Positions 1 through 5,452 of a stretch of DNA of 5,452 nucleotides are shown here, piece by piece. This DNA comes from Bacillota bacterium. Lineage in GTDB: Bacteria; Bacillota; Clostridia; Lachnospirales; Lachnospiraceae. A program made the position numbers and the translations under genes. The notes below the pieces were generated by a model. The model saw only the letters and a list, made by a program, of their open reading frames with translations. It did not search any database and was not told where the DNA came from. Each line of letters begins with the position of its first letter. Position 1 is the stretch's first letter. The stretch lies in assembly GCA_023458855.1 (NCBI GenBank), contig JAEWWQ010000332.1, positions 1-5,452 on the forward strand, given 5' to 3'.

Positions 1-1125
1 ACCTTGTTCCATAGCGATTGGGTGAATTAACTCGATAGTCATTTCTACGTTATCGCCAGGCATACACATTTCAGTACCTGCTGGTAAGTTAGTTACACCA
101 GTAACGTCAGTTGTTCTGAAGTAGAACTGTGGTCTGTAGTTATTGAAGAAAGGAGTATGACGTCCACCTTCATCTTTTGTTAATACGTAAACCTGTGCTG
201 TAAACTTTGTGTGACATGTTACTGTGCCAGGTTTAGCAAGTACTTGACCTCTTTCGATTTCTTTTCTGTCAACACCACGAAGAAGTGCACCGATGTTATC
301 ACCAGCTTGAGCTTCATCAAGAAGTTTACGGAACATTTCGATACCAGTAACAACTACTTTACGAGTTTCTTCTTTAATACCAACGATTTCAACTTCATCA
401 GATACATGAAGAACACCTGCTTCTACTCTACCAGTAGCAACTGTACCACGACCTGTGATTGAGAAGATATCTTCTACAGGCATTAAGAAAGGTTTGTCAG
501 TATCACGTTGTGGATCTGGAATAAAGGAATCAACAGCATCCATTAATTCCATGATCTTGTCGCCCCATTCGCTTGAAGGATCTTCAAGAGCTTTAAGAGC
601 TGAACCCTGGATAACTGGTGTATCATCACCTGGGAATTCATACTCTGAAAGTAATTCTCTGATTTCCATTTCAACCAATTCAAGAATTTCTTCATCATCA
701 ACCATATCACATTTGTTCATAAATACAACGATGTAAGGAACACCTACCTGACGTGAAAGCAGGATGTGCTCTTTTGTCTGAGCCATAACACCATCTGTAG
801 CAGCAACAACAAGGATAGCACCATCCATCTGTGCAGCACCGGTAATCATGTTCTTAACGTAATCGGCATGTCCTGGGCAGTCAACGTGCGCATAGTGTCT
901 TTTTTCTGTCTGATATTCAACGTGAGCTGTAGAAATTGTAATACCACGTTCTCTTTCTTCTGGAGCTTTATCGATATTAGCGAAATCAACTGCTGCATTT
1001 CCTGTTACTCTTTCGCTGAGTGTTTTTGTAATAGCAGCTGTTAATGTTGTTTTACCATGATCAACGTGTCCAATGGTACCAATGTTACAGTGTGGTTTAG
1101 TTCTTTCAAATTTAGCTTTAGCCAT
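1..1125 (-). CDS. tuf: Translation elongation factor Tu (EF-Tu), 3' end cut by window edge
   Basis: EF-Tu is the cytoplasmic GTPase that carries aminoacyl-tRNA to the ribosomal A site. The frame gives 375 codons, ending at the edge with ELIHPIAMEQG; the family is usually near 397 residues, so about 22 residues of the third domain lie outside. The GTPase domain is intact: P-loop GHVDHGKT at residues 19-26, switch I RGITI at 60-64 with the magnesium-binding Thr63, DCPGH at 82-86, NKCD at 137-140 and SAL at 175-177. The start reads MAKAKFER. The ATG at 1125-1123 has AGGAGG (1139-1134) eight bases upstream, so the start is secure. It is the last gene of the str operon here, 124 bases after fusA, and has its own strong promoter in that gap. 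No frameshift or missing key residue is seen. The identity is certain; what follows tuf cannot be seen. Confidence 0.98.
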   Translation of the reverse strand, partial: MAKAKFERTKPHCNIGTIGHVDHGKTTLTAAITKTLSERVTGNAAVDFANIDKAPEERERGITISTAHVEYQTEKRHYAHVDCPGHADYVKNMITGAAQMDGAILVVAATDGVMAQTKEHILLSRQVGVPYIVVFMNKCDMVDDEEILELVEMEIRELLSEYEFPGDDTPVIQGSALKALEDPSSEWGDKIMELMDAVDSFIPDPQRDTDKPFLMPVEDIFSITGRGTVATGRVEAGVLHVSDEVEIVGIKEETRKVVVTGIEMFRKLLDEAQAGDNIGALLRGVDRKEIERGQVLAKPGTVTCHTKFTAQVYVLTKDEGGRHTPFFNNYRPQFYFRTTDVTGVTNLPAGTEMCMPGDNVEMTIELIHPIAMEQG

Positions 1126-1181
1126 TTTAAAGTCCTCCTATAATTTCTTTCTTATAATTTTTTTAGTATTATTTCATAATT

Positions 1182-1229
1182 TGCTCGGCTACCTTTGATT
1201 ATATTAAATAACCAAAGGTTTTTCAAGCA
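1182..1229 (-). repeat. Inverted repeat / potential hairpin around the tuf promoter
   Basis: In a minus-strand transcript, 1219-1208 (ACCUUUGGUUAU) pairs with 1202-1191 (AUAAUCAAAGGU) in 12 consecutive pairs, one of them G-U, around a five-base loop UUAAU. Below an internal loop, 1229-1224 (UGCUUG) pairs with 1187-1182 (CGAGCA), again with one G-U. The wobbles are pairs only in minus-strand RNA; on the plus strand they would be A-C mismatches. No U tract follows in the minus direction, so it is not a standard terminator of fusA. It could be a processing or stability element in fusA-tuf readthrough RNA, or a protein-binding palindrome over the promoter. Confidence 0.6.
1198..1226 (-). promoter_or_regulatory. 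Promoter of tuf
   Basis: On the minus strand there is a -35 box TTGAAA (1226-1221) and a perfect -10 box TATAAT (1203-1198), separated by 17 bases, the optimal distance for the main sigma factor. Transcription should begin near 1192, giving a leader of about 65 bases before the tuf ATG. It lies entirely between fusA and tuf, so EF-Tu would be made both by readthrough from the operon and from this site. The promoter overlaps an inverted repeat (separate entry). The boxes are seen directly; activity is inferred. Confidence 0.8.
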
Positions 1230-1249
1230 TATTTTTAATTAATATAAGC

Positions 1250-3367
1250 CTATTTCGCATGTGCAGCCAGGACTTTTTCCTGCACTGACTTCGGCACTTG
1301 TTCATATTTTTCAAAGAACATAGAATAATTACCACGACCCTGTGTCTTAGAACGAAGGTCTGTGGAGTAGCCAAACATTTCAGACAAAGGAACATATCCT
1401 CTGACCATTTTGCCTCCACCAATATCTTCCATGCCTTCAATACGTCCACGACGTGAATTGATATCACCGATAACATCACCCATGTATTCTTCAGGCATCG
1501 TTACTTCTACCTTCATAATAGGTTCAAGAAGAACTGGTGCTGCTTTCTGCATAGCTTCCTTAAATGCCAAAGAACCAGCAATGTGGAATGCCATTTCTGA
1601 TGAATCGACTTCATGGTAAGAACCGTCGTATACATTAGCATATACACCAACAACCGGGAATCCGCCGAGAATACCTGCTTTTGTAGCCTCTTCAATACCT
1701 TCTCCAACCGCCGGAATGTATTCTTTCGGAATAGCACCACCGACAACTGACGATTCAAATTTGAAAAGTTCTGTACCGTTTGCATCCATTGGTTCAAACT
1801 TAACTTTACAGTGTCCGTATTGTCCACGACCACCCGATTGTTTTGCATATTTACTATCGACATCAACTGCTTTTGTAATAGCTTCTTTGTAAGCAACCTG
1901 TGGTGCACCTACATTAGCTTCTACTTTAAATTCACGAAGAAGTCTGTCTACGATAATTTCAAGGTGAAGTTCACCCATACCTGCAATAATAGTCTGACCT
2001 GTTTCCTGATCTGTATGAGCACGGAAAGTAGGATCTTCTTCAGCAAGTTTTGCTAAAGATTCGCCTAATTTTCCCTGACCTGCTTTCGTCTTAGGCTCAA
2101 TTGCCAATTCGATAACTGGTTCTGGGAATTCCATAGACTCTAAGATTACCGGATGCTGTTCATCACAGATTGTATCACCTGTAACAGTAAATTTAAATCC
2201 AACTGCCGCTGCAATATCACCCGAATAAACTCTGTCAAGTTCCTGTCTCTTGTTCGCATGCATCTGAAGGATACGTCCAACACGTTCCTTTTTATTCTTG
2301 GTAGCATTCAGTACGTAAGAACCTGATGCCATTGTACCTGAATAAACACGGAAGAAAGCTAATTTTCCTACAAATGGATCTGCCATAATTTTAAATGCAA
2401 GTGCTGAGAAAGGTTCTTCATCAGAAGAATGTCTCTCTATTTCATTACCATCCATGTCAACACCCTTGATTGCCGGGATGTCTGTTGGAGCTGGCATAAA
2501 TTCCAAAACTGCATCAAGCAACTTCTGAACACCTTTATTTCTGTAAGCAGAACCACAGCAAACAGGAATTGCTGTACATTCACATGTAGCTTTTCTAAGA
2601 GCTGCCTTCAACTCTTCTACAGAAGGTTCTTCCCCTTCTAAGTATGCCATCATTAAATCATCATCTAATTCGCAGACTTTCTCTACTAATTCGTTGTGAT
2701 ATAATTCTGCATCATCTTTCATATCTGCCGGGATATCAACAATCGAAATATCATCGCCCTTATCATCATTATAGATATAGGCTTTCATTTCAAACAAATC
2801 AATGATTCCTTTGAAATCATCTTCTTTACCGATTGGTAACTGAAGACAGATTGCATTTTTCCCTAATCTTGTCTTAATTTGTTCTACAGCGCCATAGAAA
2901 TTAGCACCCAGGATATCCATCTTGTTAATGAATGCCATTCTTGGTACGTTATAAGTATCAGCTTGACGCCATACGTTTTCAGATTGTGGTTCTACACCAC
3001 CTTTTGCACAGAAAACACCTACTGCACCGTCAAGTACACGTAAGGAACGTTCTACTTCTACGGTAAAGTCAACGTGGCCTGGAGTATCGATAATGTTGAT
3101 ACGGTGTTCGAGAGCGCCTGGCTTCTTCTTGCAGTTCTCTTCTAATGTCCAGTGGCATGTTGTAGCGGCTGATGTGATTGTGATACCTCTTTCCTGCTCC
3201 TGCTCCATCCAGTCCATTGTAGCAGTTCCTTCATGAGTATCACCGATTTTGTAGTTAACACCAGTATAGTATAAGATACGCTCTGTAAGAGTAGTCTTAC
3301 CTGCATCGATATGAGCCATAATACCGATGTTCCTGGTTCTCTCTAGTGGATATTCTCTTCCAGCCAA
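1250..3367 (-). CDS. fusA: Translation elongation factor G (EF-G)
   Basis: EF-G is the cytoplasmic GTPase that drives tRNA-mRNA translocation on the ribosome and, with ribosome recycling factor, splits ribosomes after termination. The 705-residue product has the normal full length. GTPase motifs are complete: AHIDAGKT at residues 18-25, RGITI at 60-64, DTPGH at 94-98, NKMD at 148-151 and GSA near 272-274. Domains II to V follow, including the conserved SGGRGQYGHC segment of domain IV, whose tip enters the decoding site. The start codon is TTG (3367-3365), supported by the family N-terminus MAGREYPLE and by AGGAGG eight bases upstream. The gene follows rpsG by 14 bases, so the two are co-transcribed. 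It ends with TAG at 1252-1250. The Clostridia-type residues CKKKPGALEHR just before DTPGH are ordinary for this group. Nothing suggests a specialised paralogue such as a tetracycline-resistance factor. Confidence 0.98.
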   Translation of the reverse strand: MAGREYPLERTRNIGIMAHIDAGKTTLTERILYYTGVNYKIGDTHEGTATMDWMEQEQERGITITSAATTCHWTLEENCKKKPGALEHRINIIDTPGHVDFTVEVERSLRVLDGAVGVFCAKGGVEPQSENVWRQADTYNVPRMAFINKMDILGANFYGAVEQIKTRLGKNAICLQLPIGKEDDFKGIIDLFEMKAYIYNDDKGDDISIVDIPADMKDDAELYHNELVEKVCELDDDLMMAYLEGEEPSVEELKAALRKATCECTAIPVCCGSAYRNKGVQKLLDAVLEFMPAPTDIPAIKGVDMDGNEIERHSSDEEPFSALAFKIMADPFVGKLAFFRVYSGTMASGSYVLNATKNKKERVGRILQMHANKRQELDRVYSGDIAAAVGFKFTVTGDTICDEQHPVILESMEFPEPVIELAIEPKTKAGQGKLGESLAKLAEEDPTFRAHTDQETGQTIIAGMGELHLEIIVDRLLREFKVEANVGAPQVAYKEAITKAVDVDSKYAKQSGGRGQYGHCKVKFEPMDANGTELFKFESSVVGGAIPKEYIPAVGEGIEEATKAGILGGFPVVGVYANVYDGSYHEVDSSEMAFHIAGSLAFKEAMQKAAPVLLEPIMKVEVTMPEEYMGDVIGDINSRRGRIEGMEDIGGGKMVRGYVPLSEMFGYSTDLRSKTQGRGNYSMFFEKYEQVPKSVQEKVLAAHAK

Positions 3368-3375
3368 GGTAATTT

Positions 3376-3383
3376 CCTCCTTT
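3376..3383 (-). promoter_or_regulatory. Ribosome binding site that fixes the fusA TTG start
   Basis: AAAGGAGG on the minus strand (3383-3376) stands eight bases before the TTG at 3367-3365 and overlaps the TAA stop of rpsG (3384-3382). This is the only well-placed site for the family-conserved N-terminus. The overlap with the stop codon suggests that ribosomes finishing rpsG could help start fusA translation. Confidence 0.88.
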
Positions 3384-3852
3384 AGAATCTATAGTGGGCA
3401 AAAGCTTTATTAGCTTCAGCCATTTTGTGCATATCTTCTTTTTTCTTAACAGATGCGCCTGTATTATTAGCAGCATCAAGAATTTCATTCGCTAATCTTT
3501 CTTCCATTGTTTTCTCTCCTCTTTTACGAGAGTACAATGTAATCCAGCGAAGTGCTAATGCCTGACGTCTGTCAGGTCTGACTTCGATAGGTACCTGATA
3601 AGTAGCCCCACCGATACGTCTGGCTTTAACTTCAAGAACAGGCATGATATTATTCATAGCCTCTTCAAATACGTCAAGCGCTGGTTTTTCTGATTTAGCT
3701 TCGACTTTGCCGAATGCTCCGTATACAATTTTCTGGGCTACGCCCCTCTTACCATCCAGCATAATATTATTAATCAGCTTGGTAACTACTTTGTTATTGT
3801 ATAAAGGATCCGCTAATACGTCTCTTTTTTGAATATGTCCTTTACGTGGCAC
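3382..3852 (-). CDS. rpsG: 30S ribosomal protein S7
   Basis: S7 is a primary 16S rRNA-binding protein that starts assembly of the head of the small subunit and sits near the E site. The product has 156 residues, the usual length for bacteria. The N-terminus MPRKGHIQKRDVL and the central hallmark ARRIGGATYQVPIEVRP (residues 77-93), which includes the beta-hairpin, identify it clearly. The start codon is GTG (3852-3850), with AGGAGG (3866-3861) eight bases upstream. It ends in HYRF with TAA at 3384-3382, inside the fusA ribosome binding site. It is separated from rpsL by 206 bases, which is long for this pair. In E. coli S7 represses its own operon by binding between rpsL and rpsG, but that site is not known to extend to Bacillota. 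Confidence 0.98.
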   Translation of the reverse strand: MPRKGHIQKRDVLADPLYNNKVVTKLINNIMLDGKRGVAQKIVYGAFGKVEAKSEKPALDVFEEAMNNIMPVLEVKARRIGGATYQVPIEVRPDRRQALALRWITLYSRKRGEKTMEERLANEILDAANNTGASVKKKEDMHKMAEANKAFAHYRF

Positions 3853-4058
3853 GGTTCTTCCCTCCTTATTATATTGACAGTTTCCTGTCGGTTAATAGAT
3901 CATAGGTACTCACAATGATAAAAATGTGTTTCGCGCTGTTTTTCATCTATCTTACATCCTAAGATGCACTTGCAACCAGATGTTTGAATCTGAACTCCAA
4001 CACTAACTTAAGTTTAACTGTGGTACATGAAAATAATACATAAGATATTATCTTACTA
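3853..4058 (-). other. Long rpsL-rpsG intercistronic region with several small hairpins
   Basis: This 206-base gap has no credible gene or promoter. Four short inverted repeats can be read in the minus-strand RNA: UAAGAU-AAU-AUCUUA (4055-4041), just after the rpsL stop; CAGAU-UCAAAC-AUCUG (3992-3977); AUCUUA-GGAUG-UAAGAU (3965-3949); and GACAG-GAAA-CUGUC (3889-3876), which has a GNRA-type tetraloop close to the rpsG ribosome binding site. The first and third use the same complementary hexamers, so one hairpin can be exchanged for a long-range pairing. A ten-base palindrome AACTTAAGTT lies at 4005-4014. None is followed by a U tract, so there is no clear terminator. A translational control region for rpsG-fusA is possible but unproven. 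Confidence 0.45.
3861..3866 (-). promoter_or_regulatory. Ribosome binding site that fixes the rpsG GTG start
   Basis: AGGAGG on the minus strand is placed eight bases before the GTG at 3852-3850. Together with the conserved MPRKG N-terminus this fixes GTG as the start. A small GAAA-loop hairpin (3889-3876) ends nine bases upstream of it. Confidence 0.88.
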
Positions 4059-4478
4059 TTATTTTCCAGCCTTTGGTCTCTTAGCGCCGTATTTCGAACG
4101 AGCCTGTTTTCTGTTAGCAACTCCAGCTGTATCAAGTGTACCTCTGATAACGTGGTATCTTGTACCTGGTAAGTCTTTAACTCTACCGCCTCTGATAAGA
4201 ACAACACTATGTTCCTGCAGATTGTGGCCTTCTCCCGGAATATAGCTTGTTACTTCGATTCCGTTTGAAAGACGAACTCTGGCGATTTTTCTAAGAGCTG
4301 AGTTAGGTTTCTTAGGTGTAGCTGTTTTTACAGCAGTACAAACACCTCTTTTTTGTGGTGCAGAAGAATCTGTAGCTTTCTTTCTCAAAGAATTGTATCC
4401 TTTTTGAAGAGCTGGTGCTGTAGACTTCTTAACGGATGTTTGTCTTCCTTTTCTAACTAACTGGTTAAATGTTGGCAT
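4059..4478 (-). CDS. rpsL: 30S ribosomal protein S12
   Basis: S12 lies at the decoding centre of the small subunit, where it helps control tRNA selection and translational accuracy. The product has 139 residues and begins MPTFNQLVRKGR. Relative to the E. coli protein it has an insertion of about 13 residues before APQKRGVC (residues 40-47), usual in Bacillota. The conserved PKKPNSALRK segment starts at residue 55 and GGRVKDLPG spans 97-105. The lysines equivalent to the E. coli streptomycin-resistance positions 43 and 88 are both lysine here (Lys56 and Lys101), so this is a wild-type, streptomycin-sensitive form by those two sites. Asp102 matches the residue that is methylthiolated in E. coli. 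The ATG at 4478-4476 follows AGGAGGTGA (4493-4485), an excellent match to the 16S rRNA tail. It is the first gene of the operon, with a strong promoter 70-100 bases upstream. Confidence 0.98.
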   Translation of the reverse strand: MPTFNQLVRKGRQTSVKKSTAPALQKGYNSLRKKATDSSAPQKRGVCTAVKTATPKKPNSALRKIARVRLSNGIEVTSYIPGEGHNLQEHSVVLIRGGRVKDLPGTRYHVIRGTLDTAGVANRKQARSKYGAKRPKAGK

Positions 4479-4514
4479 TCTGATTCACCTCCTGTGGTAT
4501 GATTTGTTTTTGAC

Positions 4515-4545
4515 ACGCACTAAAAAAATGCATTTTTTTGCACGC
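4515..4545 (-). repeat. A7-TGCA-T7 palindrome and hairpin at the 5' end of the rpsL leader
   Basis: An 18-base perfect palindrome, seven A, TGCA, seven T, spans 4522-4539. In minus-strand RNA it is flanked by GCGUGC (4545-4540) and GUGCGU (4520-4515), which can also pair if three G-U pairs and one bulged A (4521) are allowed. The hairpin would begin at or within a base or two of the predicted transcription start. It could stabilise the mRNA 5' end, slow early elongation, or be an operator. It is not a convincing terminator, because the stem is almost all A-U. Confidence 0.5.
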
Positions 4546-4551
4546 TACTTT

Positions 4552-4580
4552 AGTATACGTATGTCTGGCGTTCTTGTCAA
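4552..4580 (-). promoter_or_regulatory. Main promoter of the rpsL-rpsG-fusA-tuf operon
   Basis: A perfect -35 box TTGACA (4580-4575) and a -10 box TATACT (4557-4552, one mismatch from consensus) are separated by 17 bases. Transcription should begin near 4545-4546, giving a leader of about 68 bases. Upstream, on the minus strand, runs of five, seven and five A residues (4609-4605, 4598-4592, 4588-4584) are spaced at about one helical turn, as in UP elements of strong ribosomal promoters. The promoter lies wholly between the acyltransferase stop and rpsL. The boxes are seen directly; strength is inferred. Confidence 0.88.
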
Positions 4581-4622
4581 TCATTTTTCCATTTTTTTGT
4601 GAACTTTTTAAATGATTATCGG

Positions 4623-5452
4623 CTATTTCACTACTCTGAAGCCTTTACGGTTTAAAGGCTTCTTTCTTCCGATCAAGAAATAAAAATAATGATTCATGAG
4701 ATATATCACCATATATTCTAATGTGCTTACAATTGCTGCCATGCAAATGTATTGCAAATATAACGGTATTGGCATAATACTCGCACTAATCAGAGCTGTT
4801 ATTCGGATTGCCGTTATCATAACTTTAAAGTCCAGATGCGTTGCCATGATAATAAGGGAATTTTTACCCGCGAACTGCAATGGTCTGCAGGTTCCGATAT
4901 TTTTACATAGTAATATGACTCCCATTGTCCCAGTAAATGCACTTATATAAAAATATATGTTATTTTTAAAGATAACTGAATTTAAGTCTACACGTCCATT
5001 CGCAAATGCAAATGCGGCTCCTGTCAGCAAAAGGGCAATTCCCAGAAGAACCTCCTTCACTTGTATTCCTTCTTTTTCCACAATATATTTTTTTACATAA
5101 TAGCCCATCGTAATGAAAATATAAGCTGTTCCGCTTCGATATAACCAGATTAGAATATAACCAAAGGCCAGGTTATAAATAGTGGCATATAAGGAATAGG
5201 CAGCGTCAAACATAGGATGTGTAATACCTACAATAAGTGCGAGGGCAATTCCTATCAGGACAGTACTCACATGACTGTATCTCTTCCTTATATAAAGGAA
5301 ACTGATCTCGCCTAAAAATAATGCCGGTAAAAACCACAATGTTGATATTCCATAGCATGTAAAAGTTCCGATTACTGCATAGATAAAATCTAATCCATTC
5401 TTACTTCCCCTATGCAATAACAGCATTCCTATATCCATCAATAGATAAATCA
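4623..5452 (-). CDS. Membrane acyltransferase, family 3 (C-terminal part)
   Basis: The frame is open to the window edge and codes for about 276 residues ending with TAG at 4625-4623, so the true start lies outside. The TTG at 5441 and the ATG at 5438 are internal codons rather than starts. The sequence is very hydrophobic, with roughly seven or eight membrane-spanning stretches. LWFLPALFLGE (about 5330-5298) and GKNSLIIMATH (about 4866-4834) are patterns seen in acyltransferase family 3 proteins, integral membrane enzymes that move acetyl or other acyl groups onto cell-surface sugars or similar acceptors. The N-terminal portion, which carries the conserved histidine of the family, is not visible, so activity cannot be judged. 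The substrate is unknown. Its short basic tail is NRKGFRVVK. It is separated from rpsL by 144 bases and a strong promoter, so it is probably not functionally tied to the str operon. Confidence 0.8.
   Translation of the reverse strand, partial: IYLLMDIGMLLLHRGSKNGLDFIYAVIGTFTCYGISTLWFLPALFLGEISFLYIRKRYSHVSTVLIGIALALIVGITHPMFDAAYSLYATIYNLAFGYILIWLYRSGTAYIFITMGYYVKKYIVEKEGIQVKEVLLGIALLLTGAAFAFANGRVDLNSVIFKNNIYFYISAFTGTMGVILLCKNIGTCRPLQFAGKNSLIIMATHLDFKVMITAIRITALISASIMPIPLYLQYICMAAIVSTLEYMVIYLMNHYFYFLIGRKKPLNRKGFRVVK
4638..4662 (-). terminator. Hairpin at the 3' end of the acyltransferase gene, possible weak terminator
   Basis: A perfect inverted repeat, GAAGCCTTTA and TAAAGGCTTC around the five-base loop AACCG, lies in the last codons of the acyltransferase, ending 12 bases before its stop codon. 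A ten-pair stem is strong enough for a terminator. However, the bases after it in the minus direction are AGAGTAGTGAAATAG, with no U tract. It may instead protect the mRNA 3' end or end transcripts inefficiently. A run of pyrimidines follows it on the plus strand, but no plus-strand gene is seen. Confidence 0.35.

Noticed and set aside
211..1044. Three plus-strand open frames opposite tuf (211-462, 455-736, 766-1044)
   Set aside because: They are antisense to conserved EF-Tu codons, lack family resemblance and have no convincing ribosome binding sites; they are by-products of the biased tuf codon use.
1140..1182. Three copies of AAATTAT in the tuf leader (minus strand)
   Set aside because: Short A/T-only motifs at irregular spacing (14 and 22 bases) are expected by chance in such an AT-rich leader.
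1191..1223. Plus-strand intrinsic terminator (stem followed by TTTTT)
   Set aside because: No plus-strand gene precedes it, and on the plus strand the stem has an A-C mismatch. The T run is the complement of A residues beside the tuf -35 box.
1204..1908. Minus-strand open frames inside fusA (1204-1479 and 1513-1908)
   Set aside because: They are shifted frames of a fully intact EF-G gene, and their translations match no known domain.
3868..3873. TATAAT just upstream of rpsG, with TTAACC at a 16-base distance
   Set aside because: The start of transcription would fall within the rpsG ribosome binding site, removing it from the mRNA, and the -35 match is poor.
3899..3904. TATGAT as a -10 box for a separate rpsG promoter
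   Set aside because: No acceptable -35 box is found 16-18 bases upstream.
3959..4207. Minus-strand open frame running from rpsL into the rpsL-rpsG gap
   Set aside because: Most of it is a shifted frame of rpsL. It has no clear ribosome binding site, and the part in the gap is not enough to support a gene.
1..5452. Mobile element, CRISPR array, defence system, tRNA or rRNA gene
   Set aside because: Both strands were read and no transposase, terminal repeats, regular spacer array or RNA-gene structure was found. The coding content is the str operon plus one acyltransferase.

Overview
The window looks like a chromosomal housekeeping segment from a low-GC Gram-positive bacterium. It is most likely a member of Clostridia, and EF-Tu and EF-G residue patterns (MAKAKFER at the EF-Tu start, MAGREYPLE at the EF-G start) suggest the Lachnospiraceae. 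S12 carries the insertion typical of Bacillota. Strong AGGAGG ribosome binding sites and consensus sigma-A-type promoters fit this placement. The taxonomic call is inference from recognised protein sequences; no search was run.

Every real gene lies on the minus strand, so transcription runs from high to low coordinates. In that order they are: the C-terminal part of a membrane acyltransferase of family 3 (5452-4623, its start outside the window); a 144-base spacer with a near-perfect promoter and a structured leader; rpsL (S12, 4478-4059); a 206-base spacer with several small inverted repeats; rpsG (S7, 3852-3382, GTG start); fusA (EF-G, 3367-1250, TTG start, 14 bases after rpsG); a 124-base spacer holding a second near-consensus promoter embedded in a palindrome; and tuf (EF-Tu, 1125-1, about 22 C-terminal residues cut off by the window edge).

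This is the classic str operon, rpsL-rpsG-fusA-tuf. It encodes two small-subunit proteins and the two GTPases of elongation: EF-Tu delivers aminoacyl-tRNA and EF-G moves the ribosome along the mRNA. The promoter before rpsL should transcribe the whole set. The second promoter before tuf would give additional EF-Tu, which is needed in large molar excess.

No undescribed system, mobile element, CRISPR array, tRNA or rRNA is visible. The points of interest are in the non-coding parts: the palindrome around the tuf promoter, the A7/T7 hairpin at the predicted 5' end of the rpsL transcript, the unusually long rpsL-rpsG gap with interchangeable inverted repeats, and an acyltransferase gene where rpoC would usually be expected.
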